A DNA stretch of 64,000 nucleotides from Propionibacteriaceae bacterium P6A17 (GTDB taxonomy: Bacteria > Actinomycetota > Actinomycetes > Propionibacteriales > Propionibacteriaceae), in contig JHVD01000007.1 in assembly GCA_000619965.1 (NCBI GenBank), positions 1 through 64,000 on the forward strand, given 5' to 3'. How positions within the stretch are numbered: position 1 is the stretch's first letter; each line of letters opens with the position of its first letter. Position numbers and translations under genes: made by a program. This document shows positions 1 through 6,995 of the stretch, in pieces. A model generated the notes under the pieces. That model had not been told where the DNA came from, did no database searches, and saw nothing but the letters and a program-made list of their open reading frames with translations.

Positions 1-308
1 GGCCGGTCGAGCTCCTTCGCGAACAACACGCTCGCAGCCTTGAGGATCTCATTCGCCTTTCGCAGCTCGGCCACCTCGCGGCGCAGGCGCTTGTTCTCCT
101 CAGCGACATCGCTCGGGACACCGGGCTTCGCGCCGGCGTCGACCTCGCGGCAGCGATGCCACACCCGCAGCGTCTCCGCGCTCATGCCGAGGAGCCCCGC
201 AACATGCCGCACGGCGGACATCAGATTCGAGTGCTCACCGGAGGCCTTGGCCTCATCGAGCATCCGCAGCGCGCGCTCGCGCATCTCGGGAGAGTACTTC
301 TGGTTCAT
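1..308 (-). CDS. IS3-family transposase OrfA (3' end outside window)
   Basis: Read on the minus strand from the ATG at 308-306, the protein begins [20 protein letters not shown] and contains a helix-turn-helix (about residues 8-60, including [15 protein letters not shown]). It ends at the window edge in a leucine-zipper-like coiled coil ([20 protein letters not shown]). This layout is that of OrfA of IS3-family elements, which binds the IS ends and is fused to the DDE catalytic OrfB by programmed -1 frameshifting. About 102 residues are visible, close to full OrfA length. The stop and any slippery site lie beyond the edge. Confidence 0.85.
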   Translation of the reverse strand, partial: MNQKYSPEMRERALRMLDEAKASGEHSNLMSAVRHVAGLLGMSAETLRVWHRCREVDAGAKPGVPSDVAEENKRLRREVAELRKANEILKAASVLFAKELDR

Positions 309-346
309 CGTGTTCCATCCTTGCTTCAAGAACGGAACGAAACCCA
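1..346 (-). mobile_element. IS3-family insertion sequence, left part (runs off window)
   Basis: Only the left part of an IS3-family element is in the window. It contains a minus-strand orfA that runs off the left edge. The left terminus is inferred at about position 346, where the minus strand begins TGGGTTTCGTTC; IS3-family ends usually start with TG. To its right the sequence becomes, within a base or so, the 3' part of an IS256-type transposase gene, so this element probably inserted into, or recombined with, an older IS256 copy. The right end, orfB and any target duplication lie outside the window. Confidence 0.6.
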
Positions 347-705
347 GGCCGATTCAGCTCGACCACACCACCGAGAAGCACCCCGACGTTGCAGAACACC
401 TCGAAACCGCCCGGGCAGACATGCTCGCGTTCACCGGCTTCCCCAAGGACGTGTGGACCCAGATCTGGTCGAACAACCCCGCCGAACGCCTGAACCGTGA
501 GATCCGCCGCCGCACCGACTCCGTCAGGATCTTCCCCAACCGGGAAGCGATCATCCGCCTCGTCGGCGCTGTCCTGGCCGAGCAGACCGACGAATGGGCA
601 GAAGGACGGCGCTACCTCGACCTCGACGCCCTCGCACGATGCCGACTCACCACCATCACCAACGCCGTTGAGGAGGTGACCGAACCCCTCGCCCTCACCG
701 CCTAG
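347..705 (+). pseudogene. IS256-family (mutator) transposase, C-terminal remnant
   Basis: This stretch encodes roughly the last 118 residues of an IS256/mutator transposase. The diagnostic block [20 protein letters not shown] is followed by [19 protein letters not shown] and a DEW motif. IS256 transposases are about 400 residues, so about two thirds of the gene, including the first catalytic Asp residues, is missing. An open frame continues leftward into antisense orfA of the IS3 element, which I take as chance. The sequence just after the stop (about 712-745, ending near gggcttgacc) probably holds the old right terminal repeat. The remainder up to 850 shows nothing I recognise. Confidence 0.85.
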
Positions 706-850
706 ACGAAGGAACCGCTACACCACTCCACTGGGCTTGACCTGAGCCAGCCCCACCGACGACATCCCTCGGCCCCGACAAGCCCGGCGCACAGGGCTCA
801 ACCCCGACACTCATCCCAACCCATCGACAACGGAAGGCTACCGTCGCACC

Positions 851-1237
851 ATGACCACCACCCTCGACCGCAACAAAGACACCGTCAAGGCGTTCTACGA
901 CCTCATGTTCAACCAGTGCCGCCCCCGGGAAGCGATCGAACGCTACGCGGGAGCCACCTATCGGCAACACAATCCACACGTCGCCGACGGCAAGGAGGCC
1001 TTCATCGAGTACTTCGAGCGCATGGCCCGCGAGTACCCGGGCAAGCATGTGGAGTTCGTCCGGTGCTTCGCCGAAGGCGACCACGTCGTGCTCCACTGCC
1101 ACCAGACCTGGCCCGGCTCCGACAACTACGCAGGCATCGACATCTTCCGCCTCGACGAGCAGGGTCGGATCGTCGAACACTGGGACGTCCTGCAAGTGAT
1201 TCCGCCCACCTCCGCCAACGACAACGGCATGTTCTGA
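851..1237 (+). CDS. SnoaL-like / NTF2-fold protein
   Basis: This 128-residue protein matches the SnoaL-like polyketide cyclase / nuclear transport factor 2 fold. It has an N-terminal helix ([15 protein letters not shown]), the [15 protein letters not shown] segment typical of this family, and a C-terminal sheet with [20 protein letters not shown]. Family members are small single-domain cytoplasmic proteins, some of them isomerases or cyclases and many of unknown substrate. It stands alone between the IS remnant and the restriction locus, so context gives no pathway. The ATG at 851 fits the usual start of the first helix. The precise reaction is unknown. Confidence 0.85.
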   Translation: MTTTLDRNKDTVKAFYDLMFNQCRPREAIERYAGATYRQHNPHVADGKEAFIEYFERMAREYPGKHVEFVRCFAEGDHVVLHCHQTWPGSDNYAGIDIFRLDEQGRIVEHWDVLQVIPPTSANDNGMF

Positions 1238-1386
1238 GCACCCGGCCACGGCCCGGAGGCTCGACGAGGCGAAGGGCGTCGTCGAGTGTGCACGGCGTCG
1301 TCGGCGCACACCCCCACGGTGGCAGAAAGTGTGAGAGCCTGCCGATACGGTGTGTGGTGAGAACAACGCAAGAAGGAGCGGCGACG

Positions 1387-2955
1387 ATGACGCCCACGAC
1401 GAAGGAAGCCCAGCGGGCCGAGCTGCACAAAACCATCTGGCGCATCGCAAACGACCTGCGGGGCTCCGTCGACGGCTGGGACTTCAAGGCCTACGTGCTC
1501 GGCATGTTGTTCTACCGCTTCATCTCCGAGCATCTGACCACCTACATCAACCGCTCCGAGCACGAGGCCGGCAACACCGACTTCGACTACACCTTCCTCC
1601 CCGACGACATCGCCGCGGAGGGCGAGTCCGAGACGGTCAGTGAGAAGGGCTTCTACATCTACCCATCCGAGCTGTTCGCGAACGTTCGTCGTCGGGCCCC
1701 GAAGGATGAGAACCTCAACGAGACACTGGCCCGGGTCTTCAAGAACATCGAGGGTTCGGCCATCGGCACCGAGTCGGAGGACGACCTCAAGGGCCTGTTC
1801 GACGACCTCGACGTCAACAGCTCCAAGCTCGGCTCGACGGTCGCCGCCCGCAACGCGAAGCTGGTGAAGCTGCTGGACGCCGTCGGGGACATGCCGCTCG
1901 GCAACTACGAGGACAACTCGATCGACCTGTTCGGGGACGCCTACGAGTACCTCATGCAAATGTATGCGTCACAGGCCGGCAAGTCCGGCGGCGAGTACTA
2001 CACGCCCCAAGAGGTCTCCGAGCTGCTCGCCCACATCACCGTACACGGCAAGACCGCGGTTAACAGGGTCTACGATCCGGCCGTCGGCTCTGGTTCGCTG
2101 TTGCTGAAGTTCGCGAAGGTGCTAGGCAAGGACAACGTCCGCGGTTTCTTCGGCCAGGAGATCAACCTGACGACGTACAACCTCGCGCGAATCAACATGT
2201 TCCTGCACGGGATCAACTACGAGAAGTTCAACATCGCCCACGGCGACACCCTGCTCGACCCTGCGCACTGGGACGATGAGCCGTTCGAGGCGATTGTTTC
2301 CAATCCGCCGTACTCCATCAAGTGGGACGGCGACGCCAATCCCCTGCTCATCAACGACCCCCGGTTCGCCCCCGCGGGCGTGCTCGCACCGAAGTCGAAG
2401 GCCGATCTGGCGTTCACCATGCACATCCTGTCGTGGCTGGCCGTCGACGGCACTGCGGCGATCGTCGAGTTTCCCGGCGTGCTCTACCGCGGCGGCGCTG
2501 AGCGGAAGATCCGCAAGTACCTGATCGACAATAACTACGTCGACACCGTCATCCAGCTCCCGCCGGACCTCTTCTTCGGCACGACGATCGCCACCTGCAT
2601 CATCGTGCTCAAGAAGTCGAAGGCGGACAGCTCGGTGCTGTTCATCGACGCGTCGGCGGAGTTCGAGCGTCACGGCAACAAGAACAAGCTCACCGACGAC
2701 AACCGCGCCCGAATCTTGGGGCTGTACGTCGACCGCAAGCCAGTCGACTACCTGGCCGCCCTCGTCACGGGCGAGGAGATCGCCGCCAACGACTACAACA
2801 TCGCCGTCTCCTCCTACGTCGAGAAGGAGGACACCCGCGAAGTCATCGACATCACGGAGCTCAACGCCGAGATCGCCCGCATCGTCGCCCGTCAGCAGGA
2901 GCTTCGGACGGCCATTGATGCGATTGTTGCTGATTTGGAAGGTGCAGAACAGTGA
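1387..2955 (+). CDS. hsdM: Type I restriction-modification DNA methyltransferase subunit HsdM
   Basis: This is the 522-residue M subunit of a type I system; with HsdS it forms the N6-adenine methyltransferase. The N-terminal HsdM helical domain (LHKTIWRIANDLRGSVDGWDF) is followed by the SAM-binding motif YDPAVGSGSLLLKF near residue 229 and the catalytic motif IV NPPY at 306-309. The open frame extends far upstream, but homology begins at the ATG at 1387, which follows an AAGGAG ribosome binding site at 1373-1378. Its TGA overlaps the next gene's GTG (GTGA), so the locus is translationally coupled. Length is normal and both catalytic motifs are intact. Confidence 0.96.
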   Translation: MTPTTKEAQRAELHKTIWRIANDLRGSVDGWDFKAYVLGMLFYRFISEHLTTYINRSEHEAGNTDFDYTFLPDDIAAEGESETVSEKGFYIYPSELFANVRRRAPKDENLNETLARVFKNIEGSAIGTESEDDLKGLFDDLDVNSSKLGSTVAARNAKLVKLLDAVGDMPLGNYEDNSIDLFGDAYEYLMQMYASQAGKSGGEYYTPQEVSELLAHITVHGKTAVNRVYDPAVGSGSLLLKFAKVLGKDNVRGFFGQEINLTTYNLARINMFLHGINYEKFNIAHGDTLLDPAHWDDEPFEAIVSNPPYSIKWDGDANPLLINDPRFAPAGVLAPKSKADLAFTMHILSWLAVDGTAAIVEFPGVLYRGGAERKIRKYLIDNNYVDTVIQLPPDLFFGTTIATCIIVLKKSKADSSVLFIDASAEFERHGNKNKLTDDNRARILGLYVDRKPVDYLAALVTGEEIAANDYNIAVSSYVEKEDTREVIDITELNAEIARIVARQQELRTAIDAIVADLEGAEQ

Positions 2956-3875
2956 ACCAAATGCCCACGTGGGAGGAGTTCATGGTTCCCGTGTTGCGGG
3001 CCCTTCGCGACGGCGAACTCAGGCACCGGCGAGAATTTCAGACGCTCGTCGCTGACGCAGTCGGGCTCACTCCCGACCAGCGTGCCGAGACCCTGCCTTC
3101 GGGGACCCAACTCAAGTTCGAAAACCGAATCGGCTGGGCGGCCTCGTTCCTCTGCAACGTTGGCGCGCTGGAGCGACCCCGTCGGGGCCACTACAAGATT
3201 ACCGATGCGGGACGCGAGGTCCTGACGCGGTTTCCTCAAGGAGCTTCCGAGCGGGATCTCGAGGCGCTGGGAAGCGACCCAGCTTCCAGAATCCGGCCGT
3301 ACGAATCGACTGGCCCCCGAACGAAGAGGTCAGTCTCGGCCCCGAGGGACGCTGCGGAAGAGATGACGCCCATCGAACAGGTACAGGCAGGCATCTCCCG
3401 CATCGACGGCGATGTCGCGATCGAATTGCTTAATCGACTGAAGGGAAAACAGCCGGGATTCTTCGAGCAGGCGGTGGTCGATCTCCTCTTGGCAATGGGA
3501 TACGGAGGCGTGAACGGAACGGGGCGAGCGACGCAGGCCTCCCACGACGGCGGCATCGACGGCGTCATCGATCAGGACGTGCTAGGAGTAAGCCGGGTCT
3601 ACGTTCAGGCCAAGCGCTACGCGGACGGCAACCCGGTTGGCAGGCAGGACCTCCAGGCATTCGTCGGCGCGCTGAGCGGTCGGGCTGACAGCGGCGTGTT
3701 CTTCACCACGAGCCGCTTCACGGACGGGGCACGGCAGTACGCCGAGTCAGTCCCGACGCGCATCATCCTCATCGACGGAGAGCGCCTCACCAAGCTCATG
3801 ATCCGCTACGGAGTAGGTGTGCAGGTGAAGCAGACCTTCCACGCAGTCGAGATCGACGAGGACTTCTTCGCATGA
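2952..3875 (+). CDS. mrr: Mrr-like restriction endonuclease
   Basis: This 307-residue protein has the two-domain layout of Mrr. An N-terminal winged-helix region (residues 1-95, PTWEEFMVPVLRALRDGE through HYKITDAGREVL) is followed by a linker and a C-terminal PD-(D/E)xK-type Mrr catalytic domain (about 165-290). That domain contains FFEQAVVDLLLAMGYGG, SHDGGIDGVIDQDVLG and VYVQAKRY, giving the D-x(n)-QAK catalytic signature. Mrr proteins cut modified DNA. Here the gene sits inside a type I operon, overlapping hsdM (GTGA) and the next gene (ATGA). A start at ATG 2961 is also possible. It may act as a companion nuclease or as an independent type IV enzyme; the data do not decide. Confidence 0.9.
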   Translation: MNQMPTWEEFMVPVLRALRDGELRHRREFQTLVADAVGLTPDQRAETLPSGTQLKFENRIGWAASFLCNVGALERPRRGHYKITDAGREVLTRFPQGASERDLEALGSDPASRIRPYESTGPRTKRSVSAPRDAAEEMTPIEQVQAGISRIDGDVAIELLNRLKGKQPGFFEQAVVDLLLAMGYGGVNGTGRATQASHDGGIDGVIDQDVLGVSRVYVQAKRYADGNPVGRQDLQAFVGALSGRADSGVFFTTSRFTDGARQYAESVPTRIILIDGERLTKLMIRYGVGVQVKQTFHAVEIDEDFFA

Positions 3876-4285
3876 ACGAGCCCAAGGGCGAGATCCTCGT
3901 CTACCGGCGCGACGACGGGACGCCCGCCGTCGAGGTGCAGCTCGTCGACGAGACGCTTTGGCTGTCGCAGCAGCAGATCGCTGACCTGTTCCAGACGTCG
4001 CGCACGAATGTCGTCGAGCACGTCCAGAACGTGTACGCCGACGGCGAGCTCGCTCCCGAGGCAACCTGTCGGGATTTCCGACAGGTTCGGCAGGAGGGCT
4101 CTCGTCAGGTCACACGAACGCTGCCGTTCTACTACCTCGACTTGGTCATCTCGGTCGGCTACCGCGTGAAGAGTATGCTCGCGACGAGGTTCCGCATCTG
4201 GGCGACGGAGCGGCTTCGCGAGTACCTCGTCAAGGGCTTCACGATGGACGACGAGAAGCTGAAGCAGTTGGAGGGCAAGCAATGA
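3872..4285 (+). CDS. RhuM-family protein, C-terminally truncated
   Basis: The 137-residue product matches the N-terminal half of RhuM-family proteins, often annotated as virulence or cell-filamentation proteins: LVYRRDDGTPAVEVQLVDET, LWLSQQQIADLFQTSRTNV, an HTH-like segment, then DLVISVGYRVKS and FRIWATERLREYLVKGF. Full-length members have about 330 residues; this one stops at DDEKLKQLEGKQ, before the part that usually continues. Both ends overlap neighbours by ATGA, so it is embedded between the Mrr-like gene and hsdS. RhuM genes are commonly found near type I systems, but their role is not established. Truncation may mean a DNA-binding-only remnant. Confidence 0.8.
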   Translation: MNEPKGEILVYRRDDGTPAVEVQLVDETLWLSQQQIADLFQTSRTNVVEHVQNVYADGELAPEATCRDFRQVRQEGSRQVTRTLPFYYLDLVISVGYRVKSMLATRFRIWATERLREYLVKGFTMDDEKLKQLEGKQ

Positions 4286-4932
4286 ACCGGATCGAACGAC
4301 TGCTCGCCGAGCTTGCCCCCGACGGGGTAGCGTACATGGAGATCGGTGACGTCGCTGTCAAGGGTGACACCATCCGGTGGAACGACGTCGGCGACCGGGA
4401 GTTCCGCTACGTGGACCTCTCATCCATCGACGGACTGACCCACCGACTTCTAGATGGAGAGCCCATCACGGCAGCGACAGCTCCAAGTCGAGCACAGCAG
4501 CTTGTCCGGGCGGGCGACGTCATCTTCGCCACGACAAGACCGACTCAGCTGCGTTGGGCGCTCATCCCGCCAGATGTGCAGGATTTGGTTGTGAGCACGG
4601 GTTTCTGCGTGATCCGCTCTGACCGTTCAAAGATCCTTCCAGGTTTCTTGGGGCATTTGCTGGGCACGCAACGGTTCCGAAATTACGTTGAGCGCTTCCA
4701 GGTACAAGGGAACTACCCTTCGATCCCTGACTCACGCGTCCGCGCCTTCAAGTTGCCAGTGCCCCCGCTGGAAGTGCAGCGTGAAATCGTCGGGATTCTG
4801 GACAAGTTCACCGAGCTGGAAGCGGAGCTGGAAGCGGAGCTGGAAGCGCGACGAAGGCAGTTCACTTTCTACCGTGATCAGCTCTTGAGCTTCGAGAGAG
4901 AGAGAGAGAGAGAGTCAGATGGGCTCGCCTGA
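4282..4932 (+). CDS. hsdS: Type I specificity subunit HsdS, first half (present reading frame)
   Basis: HsdS reads the DNA target for the methylase and nuclease subunits. The present frame gives 216 residues: one target-recognition domain (about 15-165, including RAGDVIFATTRPTQLRWALI and GNYPSIPDSRVRAF) and the central conserved helix (KFTELEAELEAELEARRRQF, FYRDQLLSF). It then enters a (GA)10 tract at 4894-4914 and ends at ESDGLA. The rest of a normal two-domain HsdS continues in another frame to 5513. Loss of one GA unit, or gain of two, would give an approximately 409-residue protein. In the present state it is a half-HsdS, which might still dimerise. The start ATG overlaps the preceding stop. 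Confidence 0.93.
   Translation: MNRIERLLAELAPDGVAYMEIGDVAVKGDTIRWNDVGDREFRYVDLSSIDGLTHRLLDGEPITAATAPSRAQQLVRAGDVIFATTRPTQLRWALIPPDVQDLVVSTGFCVIRSDRSKILPGFLGHLLGTQRFRNYVERFQVQGNYPSIPDSRVRAFKLPVPPLEVQREIVGILDKFTELEAELEAELEARRRQFTFYRDQLLSFERERERESDGLA
4813..4848 (+). repeat. Three tandem 12-bp units in the hsdS inter-TRD linker
   Basis: GAGCTGGAAGCG occurs three times back to back (4813-4824, 4825-4836, 4837-4848) and encodes ELEA x3 in the helix linking the two recognition domains. In EcoR124-type enzymes, a change in the number of a four-residue repeat (TAEL) at this place changes the spacer length of the bipartite target. These perfect 12-bp repeats are therefore a likely second source of specificity change. 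Confidence 0.9.
4894..4914 (+). repeat. (GA)10 dinucleotide tract in hsdS, probable phase-variation site
   Basis: The tract is ten GA units plus a final G, coding E-R-E-R-E-R-E in the upstream frame. It lies just after FYRDQLLSF, where the second recognition domain should begin. Simple dinucleotide tracts like this slip during replication. With 10 units the frame closes 18 nt later. With 9 or 12 units it joins the frame that encodes the second recognition domain. With 11 units it reaches a different early stop (GAG TGA). Confidence 0.92.
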
Positions 4933-5513
4933 GTGACATCGGCGCGTTCTTCAGGGGCCGCAGATTCACCAAGGCGGACTACCAGCCCACTGGTATCCCG
5001 GCAATCCACTACGGCGACATCTACACATCGCTCGGAACCGCGACAAGTGCGGTTGTCACTCATGTGCGCCCCGATCTGAAACCGACACTCCGCTTCGCGA
5101 ACACTGGCGACCTGATTTTCGCGGGGGTCGGCGAGACGGTCGAGGACGTGGGTCGCTCCGTTGCGTGGCTGGGCGACGCGCCCGTCGCGGTACATGACGA
5201 TTGCTTCGTGTTCAGGTCGGACATGGACCCGACCTTCTTGGCCTACGTGACACAGACAGCACGCTTCAACCAGGCGAAGGATCGCCACGTGTCTCGGGCC
5301 AAGGTCAAGAGACTGTCCGCTACTGGGCTTGGACAGATCGAAGTGCCCGTGCCAGCATTGAGCAGCCAGCGGCAAATCGTCACTCAGTTCAACCAGTTCG
5401 ACGCGCTCGTCAACGACATCAGCATCGGCCTCCCCGCCGAGCTGGCCGCCCGTCGGAAGCAGTACGAGTACTACCGCGACAATCTGCTGACATTCCCGGA
5501 ACAGCGGTCGTGA
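4918..5513 (+). pseudogene. hsdS: HsdS second half, out of frame with the first
   Basis: In the frame shifted by the GA tract, the DNA encodes WARLSDIGAFFRGRRFTKAD, then GIPAIHYGDIYTSLGTATSA, GDLIFAGVGETVEDVGRSVA, a conserved region QIEVPVPALSSQRQIVTQFN, and a second copy of the linker helix (ELAARRKQYEYYRDNLLTF). It is a complete target-recognition domain plus distal conserved region with no damage of its own. No good start codon with a ribosome binding site serves it; the first in-frame Met is 5064, inside the domain. It is therefore probably expressed only when slippage restores the frame. I call it a silent half-gene rather than decayed DNA. Confidence 0.85.
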
Positions 5514-5568
5514 TCAGCCGCTCGGCGCGAAGATAGATATCGGTAGACCTCACATCTACACTTGAATC

Positions 5569-5823
5569 ATCAAGACGATCACCGTCGCACAGCTTCGCCA
5601 GAACTCGACGCAGGCGCTGGCAGACGTCGAGGCTGGAGAGACCTACGTCGACACGAAGCACCGGCACCCCGTCGCGCTGCTGACGCCGGCCGAAGGTGAA
5701 GCTCCCGAAGTCATCCCCCCTCGCAACCTAGGGCCAGTGCGCTACACCGATTGGCCGAGCCGTCGCGCCCGTACGCGAGCTCAGATCGACGAACTCGTCA
5801 AGTGGGTGAAGGGCGACCGTTGA
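5569..5823 (+). pseudogene. Phd/YefM-type antitoxin, start codon lost
   Basis: The frame reads KTITVAQLRQNSTQALADVE, then VDTKHRHPVALLTPAE and a C-terminal toxin-binding stretch ending DELVKWVKGDR. This is a complete, about 84-residue Phd/YefM-type antitoxin: an N-terminal DNA-binding fold and a charged C-terminal tail. The codon expected to be ATG is ATC at 5569-5571, preceded by another ATC and then an in-frame TGA, so no ATG, GTG or TTG can start it in full. It overlaps the VapC-like toxin remnant (TTGA). Either it is translated from ATC, which is rare, or it is a fossil. Confidence 0.75.
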
Positions 5824-6212
5824 GCAGCTACCTGGACACGTCGGTTGCGGTCGCGGTCCTCGCCGGCGATCCTGCCGCACGCGAATGGTTCGCCCGCGCG
5901 GTCGCCAAGGGCGGTGTGGTGTAGTAGCGCCTCCTCCAGACGGAGCTGACGCGCGTGCTTCGTCGCGAAGGACTGCCAGTGCAGGATCGGGAGTTGCTGC
6001 TGCAGCACGTGGGCTCGTCCCCATCAGGGACGCGATTCTGACTGTCGCCGAAGCCCCCCATCATGTTCGCTCCCTCGACGCCATCCACCTCGCCCCAGCG
6101 CTCCAGCTCGGCGGACGGTGCGTCGTCGTGAGTCACGACCAACGCTTGCTGGCCGCCGCCCAAGACCCTCGGCCTGCCCGCCATCGATCCCGTGGAGGAG
6201 CAGCATGGCTGA
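5820..6212 (+). pseudogene. VapC-family PIN-domain toxin, multiply disrupted
   Basis: From a TTG overlapping the antitoxin stop the frame reads SSYLDTSVAVAVLAGDPAAR, with the first PIN-domain Asp in YLDTS. It then hits two consecutive TAG codons at 5922-5927. Reading on gives LLQTELTRVLRREG, then a frame change near 6010 to VRSLDAIHLAPALQLG (the second acidic cluster), VVVSHDQRLLAAA, and another frame change before LGLPAIDPVEEQHG and the TGA at 6210-6212. VapC toxins are tRNA- or mRNA-cleaving RNases of about 130 residues. All parts are present, but at least two stops and two frameshifts make it a pseudogene. Confidence 0.85.
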
Positions 6213-6330
6213 GGCGTCCTCGCCGCGTGAGTACGATCCGATCACGATCGCGCCGGAGGTCACCGTGGTGGCCGCGTACGAGCCGGACCCGCACGTGGGG
6301 CGGCCTAGCAGTCGGAGGCGCAGTTCGGCA
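6205..6330 (+). pseudogene. Remnant of an hsdR 5' end
   Basis: From ATG 6205 the peptide MAEASSPREYDPITIAPE, then TVVAAYEPDPHV closely follows the first 40 residues of the intact HsdR at 7084 (KYDPIAVSSESTVVAEYEPD). At about 6297 a frame change occurs, although the nucleotide match (cggcct, then agtcggaggcgcag) continues to about 6330. After that it is unrelated. The ATG overlaps the vapC remnant's stop (ATGGCTGA), suggesting an ancestral order hsdS-phd-vapC-hsdR with coupled translation. Confidence 0.85.
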
Positions 6331-6361
6331 ATGACTCATCGAGACTTTGTAAGACGATGGC

Positions 6362-6377
6362 TGTACAATGTCGTACA
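6362..6377. promoter_or_regulatory. Palindromic operator/promoter of the relB-like gene
   Basis: TGTAC-N6-GTACA is a perfect 5-bp inverted repeat centred just upstream of the antitoxin. It contains a -10-like TACAAT (6364-6369). Antitoxins of this family repress their own operon by binding such palindromes. No clear -35 is visible. The ribosome binding site AGGAGG follows directly. Confidence 0.55.
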
Positions 6378-6389
6378 GGAGGTGTCGCC

Positions 6390-6656
6390 ATGTCATCCGT
6401 CACGGTCCGCGTCGATCAAGAAACGAAGGAAGCCGCCATGAAGGTGGTGGAGGACTTCGGTTTCGATCTCTCATCCGTCACTCGCGCCTTCTACCGCCAG
6501 ATCGTGCGGGAACAGCGGATCCCTCTGCATCTGTCGTACCCCGAGCCGAACGAAGGGAGCACGCGCAGCATCCGCGACGCCGATGCTCGCCTTGCCGAAG
6601 GCGGTGGCGGCTATCGGACTGCGCGCGAACTGCTCGACGCCGCGCTGCAGGCCTAG
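6390..6656 (+). CDS. RelB/DinJ-family antitoxin
   Basis: This 88-residue ribbon-helix-helix antitoxin begins MSSVTVRVDQETKEAAMKVV, the beta-strand and helix of the RHH fold, and continues FGFDLSSVTRAFYRQIVREQ and RIPLHLSYPEPNEGS as in RelB/DinJ. The tail ending ARELLDAALQA should wrap the toxin. I place the start at ATG 6390, after AGGAGG and the palindrome, rather than at the in-frame GTG/ATG upstream. It precedes a YafQ-like toxin gene by 2 nt. Because the toxin is frameshifted, this may be an orphan antitoxin that still represses its promoter or neutralises a relative elsewhere. Confidence 0.88.
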   Translation: MSSVTVRVDQETKEAAMKVVEDFGFDLSSVTRAFYRQIVREQRIPLHLSYPEPNEGSTRSIRDADARLAEGGGGYRTARELLDAALQA

Positions 6657-6658
6657 GC

Positions 6659-6954
6659 ATGGGGCGACTTCGGGCCGACTTTACGCCAGCGTTTGCGCGC
6701 GATCTCAAGCGGCTTGCCCGCAGACACGTAGATGACGCCCCGCTCGCCGAGGTCATCGAGCTGATCCTGGACAACTCGTTGGAGAGTCATGCGAGACTCA
6801 GACAGCGGCATCGCATGCACACGCTGAACGCAGCTTGGCAGGCAGCCACGAGTGCCACGTCGCCAATCCCGGTGACTGGCTGCTGATCTGGCGCACCAGC
6901 GAGACACTGGCCGTCTTCCAACGCACCGGGAGCCACGACGAACTGTTCCGATGA
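6659..6954 (+). pseudogene. YafQ/RelE-family mRNA interferase toxin, frameshifted
   Basis: The first 61 codons (RADFTPAFARDLKRLARRHV, then EVIELILDNS and RHRMHTLNAAW) match YafQ-type RelE-superfamily toxins, which cleave mRNA at the ribosome. After W-Q at about 6841 the expected continuation (GSHECHVANPGDWLLIWRTS, then VFQRTGSHDELFR) lies one frame away and ends at TGA 6952-6954. One missing G in cag(G)gcagc explains the shift. The unshifted frame ends early after ATSATSPIPVTGC. The catalytic C-terminal half is therefore lost unless the base is a sequencing error. Confidence 0.85.
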
Positions 6955-6995
6955 TCCGACGCGACCCGCAGAAACCGTCAGACGCGATCTCTACG

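Noticed and set aside
40-705. A 221-codon open frame across the IS junction
   Set aside because: The left part is antisense to IS3 orfA and only the right part matches IS256 transposase. The fusion is accidental and has no start signal.
916-1386. N-terminal extension of hsdM by 157 codons
   Set aside because: It overlaps the SnoaL-like gene in another frame, has Arg/Pro-rich shadow composition, and the true HsdM start with a ribosome binding site is at 1387.
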